Assembly (NCBI RefSeq): GCF_000224145.3
Contig: NC_020166.2
Span: 498,682 to 558,227 of the forward strand
Length of the DNA stretch: 59,546 nt
Origin: Ciona intestinalis
Taxonomy: Eukaryota > Chordata > Ascidiacea > Phlebobranchia > Cionidae
Direction: 5' to 3'
The notes under the pieces were generated by a model. The model had not been told where the DNA came from. It saw nothing but the letters and a program-made list of their open reading frames with translations, and did not search any database. Each line of letters opens with the position of its first letter. Within the stretch, counting starts at the first letter, position 1. Of the stretch, positions 1 to 12,770 are shown piece by piece. Position numbers and translations under genes: made by a program.

Positions 1-545
1 TCTGCTGTAGTTGTCGACTCATCAGTTGTTACTTCTGTCGTTTTTTCTGCTGCAGTTGTCGACTCATCAGTTGTTACTTCTGTCGTTGTTTCTGCTGCAG
101 TTGTCGACTCATCAGTTGTAACTTCTGTTGTTGTTTCTGCTGCAGTTGTCGACGCATCAGTTGTTACTTCTGTTGTTGTTTCTGCTGCAGTTGTCGACGC
201 ATCAGTTGTAACTTCTGTCGTTGTTTCTGCTGCAGTTGTCGACGCATCAGTTGTTACTTCTGTTGTTGTTTCTGCTGCAGTTGTCGACGCATCAGTTGTT
301 ACTTCTGTTGTTGTTTCTGCTGTAGTTGTCGACGCATCGGTTGTTACTTCTGTTGTTGTTTCTGCTGCAGTTGTCGACGCATCGGTTGTTACTTGTGTCG
401 TTGTTTCTGCTGCAGTTGTCGACGCATCGGTTGTTACTTGTGTCGTTGTTTCTGCTGCAGTTGTCGACGCATCAGTTGTTACTTCTGTTGTTGTTTCTGC
501 TGCAGTTGTCGACGCATCAGTTGTTACTTGTGTCGTTGTTTCTAT
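1..545. repeat. 45-bp tandem repeat, about 12 copies, coding-compatible
   Basis: A 45-base unit containing GCAGTTGTCGACGCATCAG is repeated about 12 times with only a few substitutions (for example gactcatca or gacgcatca, and acttctgt or acttgtgt). The array starts before the window. The unit length is a multiple of three and no indel is visible, so frames on both strands stay open, as expected for a repeat kept under coding constraint. The minus-strand reading is preferred (see the Thr-rich exon entry). Confidence 0.95.
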
Positions 546-557
546 TTCAATAACAAG
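1..557 (-). CDS. Thr-rich (mucin-like) repeat exon, partial
   Basis: On the minus strand the 45-base array encodes a 15-residue unit reading approximately TTTEVTTDASTTAAE, about 12 times. This is a Thr-rich, Asp/Glu-containing sequence like the O-glycosylated stalks of mucins. The exon seems to begin at 557, after an acceptor-like stretch ending ...catttaaacatgtag; the preceding TAG is then intronic. It is open to the window edge, so the 3' end is unknown. It could be the extracellular part of the EGF-like membrane protein encoded at 10367-8958, but that gene's last visible exon ends in phase 1 while this one starts in phase 0. At least one unseen exon would have to lie between them. The opposite strand is also open (Val/Ser-rich), which I consider less likely to be the product. 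Confidence 0.5.
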
Positions 558-1084
558 CTACATGTTTAAATGAGTGTAAAATAATTGTTGGTTTTGGTGT
601 GGTCTTTTACGGCTGCATGTTAATGCTTTTCTTTTCAATCCAACTTAAATAGTTTAACAATTATTTTTAGTTTAAGATTGCAGTATTTTAGAATTCCCCA
701 TTTAAAAATATATTTGGAATATTAGTTCCTTCATTGCAGCGTATGCTTTTCGATATATATGGTTTAGACCCACTTATAATTAGCAACGCACCAGTGCGTT
801 TTTGTCATACCAAGTTTTAATACTGGTTGCCAACTTGTGTATAGAAAGCCATTAACGATTATGCGATGCAATGGAAAGACATGGCCTTGTTTGTTTAGAC
901 TGCTACAAAGTGGTGAATAAAATAACAGATGTAAATATTAAAACAAATATCAGTTATTTTATTGATGGAGCAGGGGAGGCCACGGGTGTTAAGTTTCTAC
1001 TAAAGGAGCCGTAAACCATGAAAGGTTAAGAAACTGTGGAACGGATATTTACTTTAAAATACTCTTTAAGCGTTGCTACATTTA

Positions 1085-1285
1085 TGTGGAATACTTTGGT
1101 GGAAGACGGAACACCTTTAACACAAAATATACAAATATCCTGATTAGGTTTCAAACCATTAATAACGTTTTATGGGAGTCGTGAGGATACGGTTTTATAA
1201 ATCTTTGAATGCTTTTTGTTTACTACAAAATGTGACGATAAATAAAATGAAAATGTGTCCCATTTTCCTCTACCCTACTATACTT
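1085..1285 (+). repeat. MITE-like dispersed element, copy
   Basis: The copy runs from GGAAGACGGAACACCTTTAA to a right end like CATTTTCCTCTACCCTACTA. Internal landmarks shared with the other copies are TTATGGGAGTCGTGAGGATA and a 'tttgtttactac' block. The ends are imperfect inverted repeats of each other (gggtaagatggg and cccatcttaccc in better copies), as in a small non-autonomous DNA transposon. There is no coding capacity. Confidence 0.6.
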
Positions 1286-4200
1286 GAAATGTTTGTGAAA
1301 CAAAATATGTACCTTGTGTCGACTGTGTATTGACAGTAGCTATCATAACAAGTATGATGATTATTGAGCGATTCATTCTCCCTGTATAAAGACATATGTT
1401 AATAAAGGTAATTATGTTGTAAGTGACCATTCACACACTATGTATACAGATAGCTAGATTAGTTTAAACTATATTGCATAGGTATATAAATAGCTCCGTT
1501 TCAGAGTAAAGTTTAAAAAACAGCAAAAATAATTAGTATTTTGTATAACTTTATAAACTTAAGAAAAAAATTATTTCACATATGCCGATTTTAAAAACTT
1601 CTCTTTACATATATGTCTGGTTGAAACAAACTTTGAGAAAAAATTAGCCCGAAGTTTGTTTAGTCAGCAGTATCGGATTACATAAGGAGATGACATTTGC
1701 CTTGCAATGGAAAATTTTTAAAAATTTTGTGCGCGCAATCATGCATAAAGTAAAAAAAGAAAATACGGTTAAGAAACTTCTTTTTCAAACCACATTTTCT
1801 GGTTCAGTAATATTTGGGTTCCTAAAAGAAAAACCCGCTGTATTTTAGCCCATTATCCACAAACTTAGTGCATTAGCCAACTCTCACAGTACTGTATGTA
1901 CGCCTATCACGGATATTTTATCCAATTAACATAAATTGTTTTTATTCTTTCGTAAAACTAATAACGAAGAGAATTAAAAGCAAAACGAAAGTCGTTGAAA
2001 CAGGCTATTTATGAATAAAAATGTGGAAGGTCGCGTCAATTAAAAAGCGTGGCTGTTTCACCCAATAAATAGTGAACTCCAGCCTTCCCCATGTAACTCT
2101 GTCCCTTTATACCGAGCTAAACAATTACCGACACTGTTTGGTCGGCTCAACTTAATCATTATAAAGGGCATTGTATTACCTTGTAAACGACGGCAGTTGG
2201 CAGATTACAACAGTTGAAAACACGATCCTATGCAAATAATGAGAAAGTACATTTAACTTAATGAATGTAACTTACTTTATCTCCGCGTGCGGCCGAAAAA
2301 CAACAGTCGTTTTAACACGGGCGTGATACACCTCATGCCAGCTTACGAGTTATAATGTATGCTACTGTATGTTATTTAGATATTATGTGTTAAAGGTAAC
2401 CCATTTTACCCCACCCTACTATATATAACAGGGTGGGGTAAGACGGCTGTTGTTTCCAATCTCCTTTATCGCCCCATGCCGTAATAAACACAGAAAATTT
2501 ACAGACTTGTATAGCTGTTTCCTCACAATTGCTCAAAGACACAATTAGTAAACATGGGATTTAGGTGCTAACGGTATCCCATCTTACCCCACAGTATAAT
2601 GTTATGAACATACACTACAGATTATAAAGTCCTAAATTTGTTATGAGTTTTATTCTTCAGTTTATTTCAAATATTTTGAATTATTGTTTATCCTAAGCGT
2701 GGTAACAGCCGTGACGTAACGTGCCGGTTAGTCGACCCGCAAATTATTATTCGAAAACACCGCGAGCCTCGATTTGCCCTCTTTGTGTTAAAACATCTGT
2801 ACCGTTATCATTCGTTACGTGTTTTCGTTACGCCACGTTATGCACATTAAAACCATTTTAAGGCAGATATAATGATTAATAGAAACACACCTGTTTAAGT
2901 ATAATTTGTTTACCACCAAAGCGGACGATAAAAGAGAATTACAACGTGGGTCATCTTACCCCGACCTAACATATGTTAAATATTGTTTTTTTTTTAAAGA
3001 GAAATAAATTCTTTTTTATCGTTTTATTAAAAATAATGAACATTCAAATATTTATAGAACAGTACATTCTCGCGACTCTAATTGTTAAATTGTTGAACGC
3101 AATTGGTAAATACGGGATATTATGCGCTATAAGTATCCCATCTTACCCCACCCTACTATATGACGCGTAAACGTGACTTATCTCGTCGGTTACGGTAACG
3201 AATCTTGCGGTATAAAGGGAAAGATGGGAAGTAGCGGTAAAACAACAGTCTTTACAACACAGTCAAGTAAAAAACATAAATACAAAACAAATAAATTAAA
3301 TAAAATGCTGGACAAAAAATGTATAAAGTGAAAATAGTATTTATACGTATTATCACATAAACTGTTTATCTATTTTCATATGAAAGGGATTTGACTTCTA
3401 CCCAGCTTTATACTCACGTAAGCGCGTAAAACCCCCCATATTCCAACAACTCTCTCACCTTCTACATACAGTACCCATGTCTTATCCACGCACACAACGC
3501 ATGGTTCCTCGCATTCCTATCTCTTTACAAACGTCCGAACCAAACGTTAAATAATGAGACGTAAATTGCACGTTTGACCGATATTTTATCATCCAAATAT
3601 AAACACGAACAATATTCCATTGAATTGTCGCACCAACCTTAATAATCACTTATGTTGCGGCTTCTTCCGTTTAATATCTTTTGTTAGATTCTCATTAATC
3701 GGACATCTTATGATCCAAAGTATAAATCCAGGAATCGTCTTATTTCTTTACTTACTAACTATAACTGTAAAGATTAATACAGTAACTGTAATAAAACATA
3801 ATAACAAGTTACACCTATTAAAGACAAACTAATTTTAAACCTAAAAATCATGATAATTGTAATACAAGATAGTTAGACACAAACAGCATCGTTCAACAAA
3901 ATCCACGAGGGTTAAGTTACAATCACTAACTAACGTAGCAACTATAAAACGGCGGCGGTGATTACAAAAACGAATCCCGGGAATCAGCTTCGGCGCTTCA
4001 GCTGTTTTATTGTAACTTCGCTGTTAAGAACCAAAGCTTGAAACCAAACTCCTATACTTTCTATAATATATAATACGAACAGGTATGAATAATAATATTG
4101 TTACTATAATTTTACTTCGCTTCAATACGTTTTATAGCTGGCTTATAATTCAAGAGTACTAAGCACACAAGCCAAAATAAACATATTCCCAGAATTCCAT

Positions 4201-4767
4201 TCTCTCTCTAATATTTGTCGTTTTCTTGGTCTTTGTATTTAAGACACCAAGACAACAATATCCAGACATTCTGTATTGTGAAACCGCCGCCCATATCTGT
4301 ATACCGCCACATCCATCGGCAAGATTATGACGTCCTTCTTCTGCCAGCTAAAGCCACTCGTCTCCGTGAAAGTTGCGCAGCATACAAATGACTCTCGGTG
4401 CTCTAAAGTTGGGGAAAAGATAAAAGTTAGACTGTAGGAGCATCACAAAAGAAGTTACAGATTACTGCGGCTCTTCTGTCTACAAAACCTATTTTAAACC
4501 GATGTCGTGTATAACATTACCTAAAGCTATACATCAGCCTTCTAATTTCGTGTGAAGTGAAAACAAGAGCCTTCCATTATTCCTTTGTTTAGAGCTTCCG
4601 TCGCTGTTTACTGGAATTTTATGCTAGAACTTGCCATAATTATACAGACGCAGCGATACGTCCATGATTTACGGCGAAGGTTACAACACAAACACATTGC
4701 GTTGATGTATTTGTTTATTGGTGTCATATTATACAAACAATAAAGCGACCGACAATGCGTCATATTA

Positions 4768-4968
4768 CTATAGTAAAGTGGGGGAAGGTGGGACACTTTT
4801 TCATTATTATTGCGCGTCCCAGCACTTCTTAGCAAACAAAATATTTAAATAATTATGAAACCGTATCCTTACGACTCCCATAGACCACGGTTCATTGTTT
4901 AAAACGCGATCAGGATATTTGGATATTATGTGCTAAAGGTGTTCCATCTTCCCCACCCTACTGTATGT
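4768..4968 (-). repeat. MITE-like dispersed element, copy
   Basis: Same family as the copy at 1085, in the opposite orientation: left end GTGGGGGAAGGTGGGACAC, internal block ACGACTCCCATAGACCACGG, right end TTCCATCTTCCCCACCCTAC. The inverted terminal similarity is easy to see in this copy. Confidence 0.65.
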
Positions 4969-7900
4969 ATATAGTACAGTAAACTACAAAGGCAAAATAT
5001 AGCTACGTTACGTAGACGCATTTACACCCAGCGATATGCGGGGGTGGTTGGCAGTTTTATCCTATTGCTCGTTAGATGTGCTGTTGCTCATCCAGTGGAA
5101 AATCACTTTTATATAACCTTGACCGACCTATGTATAGTTCACGCATCAATAAGTTATTGGAAAAAAGTAAAGTTGAATTTCCCCCTGCTGAAAACACAAC
5201 CCTAACACGCAGGTAAACCTAAAGCGTTAAAAGCATAAATTAGTAAGCTAAGCAAATATAGACCCCATTTCCCACCGTTTCATGTCTCACTGTATGGAGA
5301 ATATGATGCATTCCTTACCGGTTAACAAATTTGACTTCAGTGACGTAATAACCCTTAAACGTGCGACATTTTACACCGAGAAGAAATAACACACTGGTTG
5401 GAATAACAGTATGAGACTCAATATACTCGTATATTCTACCAGAAAACAAAGTTACTTATTTACTTTCGCCTTACGCCTATATTAGGCGAAACTATTCAGT
5501 GTTACTTAACATAAAAAGTGAAATAAAGACACCAATACTTTTTATGGTAAGTTCTAAAAAAACGCCGATAAGCATGACAATGGAATTAGGAACAAAACGA
5601 CAGTCGTTATAAAACACGTTATGGACCTACTTGAGTAACGGCGTGAAATATATGTTTGGCTTCTAAACAACGCATAGGTTGCAATAGCGGAAACAGTTTT
5701 AAATATGTTGTGGAAACAACAACATTAATTGCCCTTGTACATTAGAATGATATACGTTTGTAACGGAAAGTAAAATATATTGAACCCATTTTTTTAAAAA
5801 CCGAGTTCTGATTTATGAAAGGGAAATTTTTAATGACGTAAAAAAGTGCTACGTCATTCCTCCCGGTTTACATACGCATTCACCCGGAGATGATTTATGA
5901 ACGTGATATTGAAGGATAATGTACGGCGAATATTAGTTGCCGTTTATTCTAAAGTCGTTTTTATTCGTGGCGTGTTTTAACGACCGACGTTTTGCCGCCA
6001 AGTTCATTCTCGAAAAATTGTAAATACGGCCATAACAAGATCATTGTATATATTAAAAGTATTTGTGGCAAAGTACATTTTACTGTAGAGAATGGAGGAG
6101 GCTGAATGTGGGCTTACTTTAAATACCGCTTATTTACAGGCCAGATGTTCTGTAATGGTTATGGCAGCGGAGGTCTTGTTGCGAAATTGAGCATTTGGGA
6201 ATTTCCATCTCGTTTGTGAGTTGTGATGCAAGCAACGTTGAACCGCAGTAAGAAAAACAGCGTGTGAACTTGACCTGCAATATGCAGTCGGGTAACAAGA
6301 ACGAGCGTATGGCCTATTTGGATGCAGGGTGTTTCAACTTAACAGTTGTAGATAAGAAAGTAGAAACCACCCGACCACAATTATATGACAAAACACACTC
6401 GCGTTGGCATAGAACATTCACTATGACGTCATAAACAAAACAATGGCAGTTTCAGAAACAACAATCCTTTATTATTGTTTCAATAAAGAATTCGAACACA
6501 CGTCAAACCCAATGTCGGTCAAACCGACCAAGATGTTACAAATATTATTTTTATAAACATTTTATTGTTGAGCTTTTGAGACGCTTGGCGAAATGTATAG
6601 GGAGAGTTAGACGTAAACTCAGCTTGTTATTCCAAAACAGAGATTCGTTTTATCAATAACTATAACGTAACACCCACAAAGTTACATACATTATAACTCG
6701 AAAGCGAACACGAGGTGTATGAAAGATCTGTGTTGTATAAAACGACTGTCGTTAAAACATGATAGTATATATAACACTATTCGCATGGTAAAGTATGGCT
6801 CCATACGAGTGGAAATCAAAACAAAGTTATCGAAAAAGCAACGACAACGAAAATAGGCCGAAATATGATTCCCTCAATCTGCCCCTTGGAGAAATATTTC
6901 ATTTGATTAGGGGACTGATGACGTCACTTTAGCCAAAATAACTATTCGTTGGGTTTTGTTAGTTACGTATTTCGCAGCACTTGTTCATAAAAACGTGTTG
7001 CGTCGAATCTTGGCAACCACGCGGTCACAATAACATTGGGATGACAATGCAACACTTGCTGTTGAAATTTATCCACATAACGATTCATGCAAACCATAAA
7101 CATCATACAAATCACAAGGTTTAAAAAGTAAATATAAATGAAAATAAAGAATTGCATTTATTTTATTGAACAGAAAGGTGTTATTTTATTTTTAAGTTGG
7201 TTTTAATTTAATATAACAAAGAGATGGGGAATAAAAGTAAAACTATTGTTGTGAAAAAGTATTTACATATATAGGCAACTTAATACTTAAGATGCGGTGG
7301 GGAGGGTGCGTACAATTTCAACACAAACTAAATTGAACAGTTTTGTTGAGATCACCACATGTCTGTTTCATGGAATACAGTTTCAAAGTAATCGTAGCAA
7401 GTCTGTGACTAAAGAGATGAGTGGTTTTCGGCGCTGCGGGATTCACACTTACTAGCTGGCGCTAAAGAGTTCGTATATCCTTTGTTAAAGATTGGAGAAG
7501 ATTAAATAACTTATTTATCTTCGCGTACCCAAAAACGATAGTCGATATAACACGGATGTTCTGTTCCATACACCCCATGCTTGCATACGAGTTACCAGGT
7601 ATGTAACTTATATATCCTCGCATGGGGGCAACCACAGACCCACAGCAATGGTGGAAGCGGTGTAGGAAACCTGACAAATTGTTGTTTAGAACAAGAAAGA
7701 AATCAAGACTTTAAGATGATATCTATGTTTAATTAATAATGTAATATAGATGTACACAGTATAAACAGCAAGAATAAATGAAACTGTGGCTTTTGCTTTG
7801 AAGAACTACACGTCACGTAGCATTAAAAACACTCAGATCATTGTAAAATGATCAATTTTCAAGCAAATTTTATGAGAAATAGATTAACAACCGTTCGATT

Positions 7901-8136
7901 TACACATTTTATATATATTAAGATATAACTATATAACTCATAAAGAAAGTTAGTTAGTGAAGTTAGTGAAGATTCATATTATTACGTCACAGTGACCGGA
8001 ACAGCTGTTGTCATTGTCTCAAAGAAGTTGCAGACGTAACCACCCGCGTTGATTCCAGCTATAATAAAAGTTAAAATACATCAAACATAAACGAACACTT
8101 CGGCCATAAAGATTGATAATTTTAAAGTACAAAGAG

Positions 8137-8290
8137 GTTGGGGTAAGATGGGCCGCGTTTTCATTCCCTATTATCGTCTCATTTTGTAGTAAATATAGAT
8201 GATTTACATAATTATATAACCGCATCCTCATAACTATAAAATAGAACATATTATTTGCCAACGGTTTACATCTTACCCCAAGTTACTATA
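8137..8290 (-). repeat. MITE-like dispersed element, shortened copy
   Basis: Begins GGTTGGGGTAAGATGGGCCG and ends with ACATCTTACCCCAAGTTAC. The centre keeps the 'ccgcatcctcataactat' block but is shorter than in the full-length copies. Confidence 0.6.
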
Positions 8291-8434
8291 TTTAAAAATA
8301 CATTGTTATTAATTGACAAAAACTTTGAACGTGAGGTTTGTTATTATAGTGTTGACGGCATAGTTGGGGGAGTCGTTTAAAGTTGCGCAATGATATTACG
8401 CTGTACCTCTACATTTACAGTAAACATAGAATGT

Positions 8435-8545
8435 AAGCGTGTAAATAACACTGTTTCGTTTTAACCTTTCACGGACGTGGTTTCTTTTAGAGACACTCAA
8501 CACCTGTGGCCCCCCGTGGCCCTCTGCTCCATCAATAAAATAAAC
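8435..8545 (-). repeat. Dispersed repeat of the AATAAAATAACAGATGT family, inverted copy
   Basis: Shares AACCTTTCACGGACGTGG and a 'ctccatcaataaaataa' block, in reverse, with copies near 880-1035, 20318-20425 and 46870-47015. The 97-codon open frame over this region is a by-product of the repeat. Confidence 0.55.
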
Positions 8546-8957
8546 TACATTTGTGTTTAACGTAATGGTATTAACATATAGACCTTCCCTGATGCCCCCA
8601 CTTCTAATAAACGTCATCTGACCTTTGGTGGGAGTTGGTATGTGGATATTGGATAAGAAACCCAGGTTTAAACTGTTGCGTTCTATCACGAAACGGGGAA
8701 CTCCAACGTATTTGACACAGCACTGTGGGTGGTTGGGTTAGTATGGCAGGGAGGTCTAGTTTAACATAAGACCGTTGCATGTATGCTATGTCGAATTATG
8801 CAAATTACCCCTTTTGATAGCGGTGTTTTGTTTTTAAAGTGGGGAATGTTAAGAATGACTGCGCCTTTACTGTCACAGAGATTTCATGACGCCATAATGG
8901 TAGCACGGCCGAGCTTCGAACTTTAACCACTGCCCACCTGCTGGCAACATTACTCAC

Positions 8958-10367
8958 CAGTTGAAGTGGTTGGACCGGGTCGGCAGTTACAAGTTAGGAG
9001 GGTGTCGTTCATGGAGTAAGCACAAGTTGCTGATGCTGATGGACAAGGGCTTTGTAAACAACCGACTGGTTCGTCATCTGCGACCGCTGCTGCTGCTATT
9101 AAACCTGCAGCTGTATAAGGGGAGTACGTGGTTACTATTGGGAGTTGTTGCAATGGGGGTTTTGGGCACTTAAATCCTTAGAATATTGCTTTGTATGTAT
9201 CTTCACTGCGTTAAATTATCTATTTAGGTTGTTCATGTTTGTGTATTCGTAAACATTATGCTCGCTGTTAATTATATATTTGCCCTTTTAAAACGAGGGC
9301 AAATCACTTGTGTAACTGTTAGAGCAGAAACACCGGTTTAGTTTCGGTCTAATAAGCATCAGTACTGAATGAAACGGAAACTCTTGTGTAAAGGATACGA
9401 TTACGTTTGACTTCGAGTAATGAACGTGAATAACCCGTGACCTTCTATACGAGTCTATAGTAGACGACCAGTGATCCGCGAAGTATTTGTGGTAACGTTA
9501 AGTTGGTAGTTACGCATTAGGATGTGGAATATGTATTTGGAATATAAGTATGTGAATGAATGTCACATATTTCTCTCCACGTGTGAAAGTTTGAAACACC
9601 TCAGCTCAAGTTAGTAAACTCTAGTTACCTTCGGCTCTTTCAGCGTAAATTAAACCAACGACCAATCCAGTTATTAAAGCTCCAAGTAATAATCCAATCA
9701 GGAAAGCCAAGATACAGCAACGAGTGAAGAAATATCCATGACAAATGCAGCACATACGACCAAGACATCCACCGCTCGCCGCCGACTTTGACCACATCGA
9801 AACCCCGCCGTTGACCAATACACCTCCCGATGTCTTTAATGGCGGATCAGCAGCGCCCGCAAACCCGTTAGATACTGCATGTCTGTTGTCGGTGACTGGA
9901 CCAACCACAGCCGTCTGTGTAGTAATAAAAGTTATAGTAAGCATAGGGTGCGTATTTACATCATATGTGTATTGTGCAACGTGGTATAAGCCGTATTAGA
10001 AAACACTGCTTCTTTGAGCCATGGCCTTCTAAAGATATTTTTAGTATAGGTAATGTGTGAGCGAATGTGTCCGTGGACAAGACACTTAACCGCAATTGCT
10101 TCAACTGAGTGGTCTTTTCTGCACATTTTAAAACCCGAATTTCCAATCGCACTTTAAATTTTTTTCTTCAAACAAGTTATTATTTCTGAAACCCCGAACC
10201 TTTTTCTTTGGAACCCCATCCAGATGTCGCTCTCTTTTCAAACTCGGGTTTGGACTTCCAGGAATCTGGTGATTGAACACCTCCTGCATCCGGATCTGCT
10301 CCAAGGACCTCGGTGGAGGTTTGTACAACTCCCTGGTCAACCGGGAGTTCGTTGAACTAATCGGCAT
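8958..10367 (-). CDS. Probable type II membrane protein with EGF-like domain, 3' incomplete
   Basis: Two exons are well supported: 9914-9629 (acceptor ctacacag, donor GAAG/gtaact) and 9110-8958 (acceptor cttatacag, donor ACTG/gtgagt). Both junction phases agree (phase 1). The first encodes a Cys-rich juxtamembrane run (GGCLGRMCCICHGYFFTRCC) and then a hydrophobic helix (AFLIGLLLGALITGLVVGL). The second encodes CLQSPCPSASATC and TCNCRPG, which matches the C..C..C..CxC spacing of an EGF-like domain whose last Cys would lie in the next exon. A plausible first exon is 10367-10200, beginning MPISSTNSRL and rich in Lys/Arg, with the weak donor AAG/gttcgg joining in phase 0. The basic N-terminal side suggests N-in topology, hence a type II protein with the EGF part outside. 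I recognise no named family. The 3' exons were not found; the Thr-rich exon at the left edge is a candidate. Confidence 0.5.
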
Positions 10368-11374
10368 TTTGATTTCTTAATCAAAGTTTTTGCTGAAACT
10401 GGGTAATTTCAACTTATTCGATTAAAACGCAGAGAAAACAACTTTAAAGAAAGTATTTGTATTAAAATATCAAACTAGAATAAAATCAAACGATGTTTGG
10501 TTAATGCTGTGTCAACTTTATTTAACTGCATTATGTAAATATAAAAGCGAAAACGATATCACAAAAAATAATAACGAGGTAAAAAAATGAACCTAAAATG
10601 CAGTGAAAAATGAAATCATTTAATTTTTATTCAAAACACATTAACATCGATCCCTATAAATAAAAATTTCAAGTAATTTTAACAATATGCTTAATTTTTA
10701 AAATTTAGCCTTGAACTTGCTAACTATCCAAACTACAAATGAATCTTAAGATTACAAAACCAAGTTTAGTTATAGCAACGAGACCTAAAGTTTAGCATTA
10801 AATGTAATCTCGCGTATTTATACGAATTATCGGCCAGTGAAATAACTGGAACACTTGATCGGGAACCTTTAAGCCGATATCTTGTATTTTTTCACACGTA
10901 CACTTACAATGGGGTAAGATCACAAAAAGTTTTCAATTGTTGTCGGTTATTCAATCTTGTTTCGGATCTAGGTCGAATATATCGCCAACAATTGTAAAAA
11001 ATCTGAAGTTTTCGATTTATTACTTCATGGCCCATGGCAGTTATTGTGGTTTTACTCGACGTCACATAAGTCTTTGTTGCGTCATCAATGAAAAATACTT
11101 GAATGTTAGTATTGTGGCACAACAAACACATATTTATTACGACACAATCGCTTGTAGACAAACAAATAATTGATAGTATTTGTGGAATGCGGTGACGCGG
11201 ATGAAACGAATCTTCGAGAATATATTTTAAATACGGTTTTATTTAAATGTTTTCAACCCACTGTGAGTAACTTCTTATAGCGATTTAACAGCCATACTTT
11301 TTAACCAGCAATGATCTTCTGCTGTACGATGAATGTGCATCATAACTAATTAGCAACAGCGGTAAACTGTTGTA

Positions 11375-11495
11375 TAGTTGGGTGGGAGGAGACGTTTTTA
11401 TTCTATTTTCTCGTTTAAATTGGCAGTAAAACACGACCAGGATATTCGGTTATTATGTGCTAGGGTGTCCCACCTTCCCCAACCTACTATATAAA
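11375..11495 (-). repeat. MITE-like dispersed element, shortened copy
   Basis: Left end GTTGGGTGGGAGGAGACG, right end GGTGTCCCACCTTCCCCAAC. The middle retains 'acacgaccaggatattcgg', which corresponds to 'acgcgatcaggatatttgg' in the copy at 4768. Confidence 0.6.
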
Positions 11496-11865
11496 CAAAC
11501 CCTTAGACTAACCTAAATACGGAGATAAAACGGCGCCGCAAAAATCACCAACACAAAGTTAAAACACATTAAATTGCATTAACCAAACAGGTTCAAGGAC
11601 CTCATACCTTATAAGCCTCGCTTGTCTTACATCGTTATCGTGTGGCTTCATCAAGGCAATCGTAGGCCATTCATTCCTACTTGTACCAATGCCCATGTGT
11701 TGGTATAACTCTAGTGATATTATCGGCTTAGTGAAGCAGAAATGAAGTGCATAAGATAGTTGCTATAGATTCATAACTACGCCAAAGTATGTTATGTAAA
11801 GCAAGATGTTTGTTTTGGATAACTTTGGTAATTTACATACCCTTGAATGGGGGCATGTTAATATA

Positions 11866-11985
11866 GGATTATCCATGGTTGCCACTCCCATGCCCACAGT
11901 CGAGTTACTGAAACTATTGCAGTGTGTGGATAAGCAGACATAACTTTTGGTTGTTTTGGTCATTTATATCCCTGTGGGTGGGAAC
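11866..11985 (-). repeat. Inverted copy of the 12.5-kb tandem repeat unit
   Basis: Reads GGATTATCCATGGTTGCCAC, then CCCACAGTCGAGTTACTGAA and GTGTGTGGATAAGCAGACAT. This is the reverse complement of the unit repeated at 12491-12770, giving an inverted pair about 0.5 kb apart. Confidence 0.75.
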
Positions 11986-12490
11986 TTGTACATGTGTTTT
12001 TGAGGTATCTCAAATCGATGGTTTACGAAACATACAAAAGCATTGTTACGTATGATTCTAGTTCCACCACCTCTATTACGTCATAGGTTATTTCATTTCA
12101 AACCTAAATAAGGTAATATAGTTGCTTATTCCCTTATTTATGATTTACGATATTATGTCACAAAGTTGTTTATTTCAAGACAACCGACCCCCTACTAAAC
12201 CGTTGTGATTTTAGTCGGTGTTATATTATGCAGATATCCATCATTGGTTCTATTGAGTTTTTAATCTGATACCAACATCCCGTAGATTAATCACAACGAA
12301 TATCAGTAGGCAAACAACGTGTTGGGGTGTACGCTGGCCGATAATATCATATGTGCGTCAAACTAGCCAACAACACCTTGCTGTTTACCGGAGTTCGTAT
12401 ATCTGCTGTGTAGTAAATGTAACCTGTATTTTGTGGTGGTGTATCAAGTGAAAGTAATGGAAAAACATTAAAAAATTATTAGTTTTTTAA

Positions 12491-12770
12491 CTCGACTGTT
12501 TGCATGGGAGTGGCTACCATGGATAAGTCACTCAAGTTCCCACCCACAGGAATATAAATGACCAAACCAACCAAAAGTAATGTCTGCTTATCCACACACT
12601 GTAATAGCTTCAGCAACTCGACTGTGGGCATGGGAGTGGCAACCATGGATAAGTGACTCAAGTTCCCACCCACAAGGATATAAATGACCAAACCAACAAG
12701 CCATGTCTGCTTATCCACACACTACAATAGCTTCAGCAACTCGACTGTGCGCATGAGAGTGGAAACCATG
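12491..12770 (+). repeat. Tandem repeat, unit about 123-126 bp, 2.3 copies
   Basis: CTCGACTGT starts at 12491, 12617 and 12740. Each unit carries a 'catgggagtgg..accatgg' block, 'ataagt(c/g)actcaagttccc', and CTGCTTATCCACACACT. The open frame at 12479-12718 is the repeat read on the minus strand. A related fragment (cactcaagttcccaccc) appears near 38838. Confidence 0.85.

Larger units (their letters stand above)
570..8957. other. Long non-coding stretch with dispersed repeats
   Basis: No convincing exon was found here on either strand. It may be intron of the EGF-like/mucin-like gene, if those parts belong together, or intergenic DNA. It holds MITE-like copies (about 1085-1285, 2375-2600, 2885-2975, 3110-3165, 4768-4968, 8137-8290), copies of the GTGGTGAATAAAATAACAGA family (about 880-1035 and, inverted, 8435-8545), and SINE-tail fragments (about 2255-2360, 6655-6765, 7490-7670). 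Short open frames such as 7462-7677 and 8396-8689 fall inside these repeats. Confidence 0.6.

Noticed and set aside
326..553. Leu-rich 75-codon plus-strand frame at the left edge
   Set aside because: It is one of several frames kept open by the 45-base repeat; the Thr-rich minus-strand reading fits an extracellular protein and has an acceptor-like boundary.
7462..7677. 71-codon minus-strand frame
   Set aside because: It lies within a SINE-tail fragment (GTTATAACACGGGTG-like and TACGAGTTACCA-like blocks).
8396..8689. 97-codon minus-strand frame
   Set aside because: Its C-terminal part is a copy of the dispersed AATAAAATAACAGATGT repeat, and no splice sites bound it.
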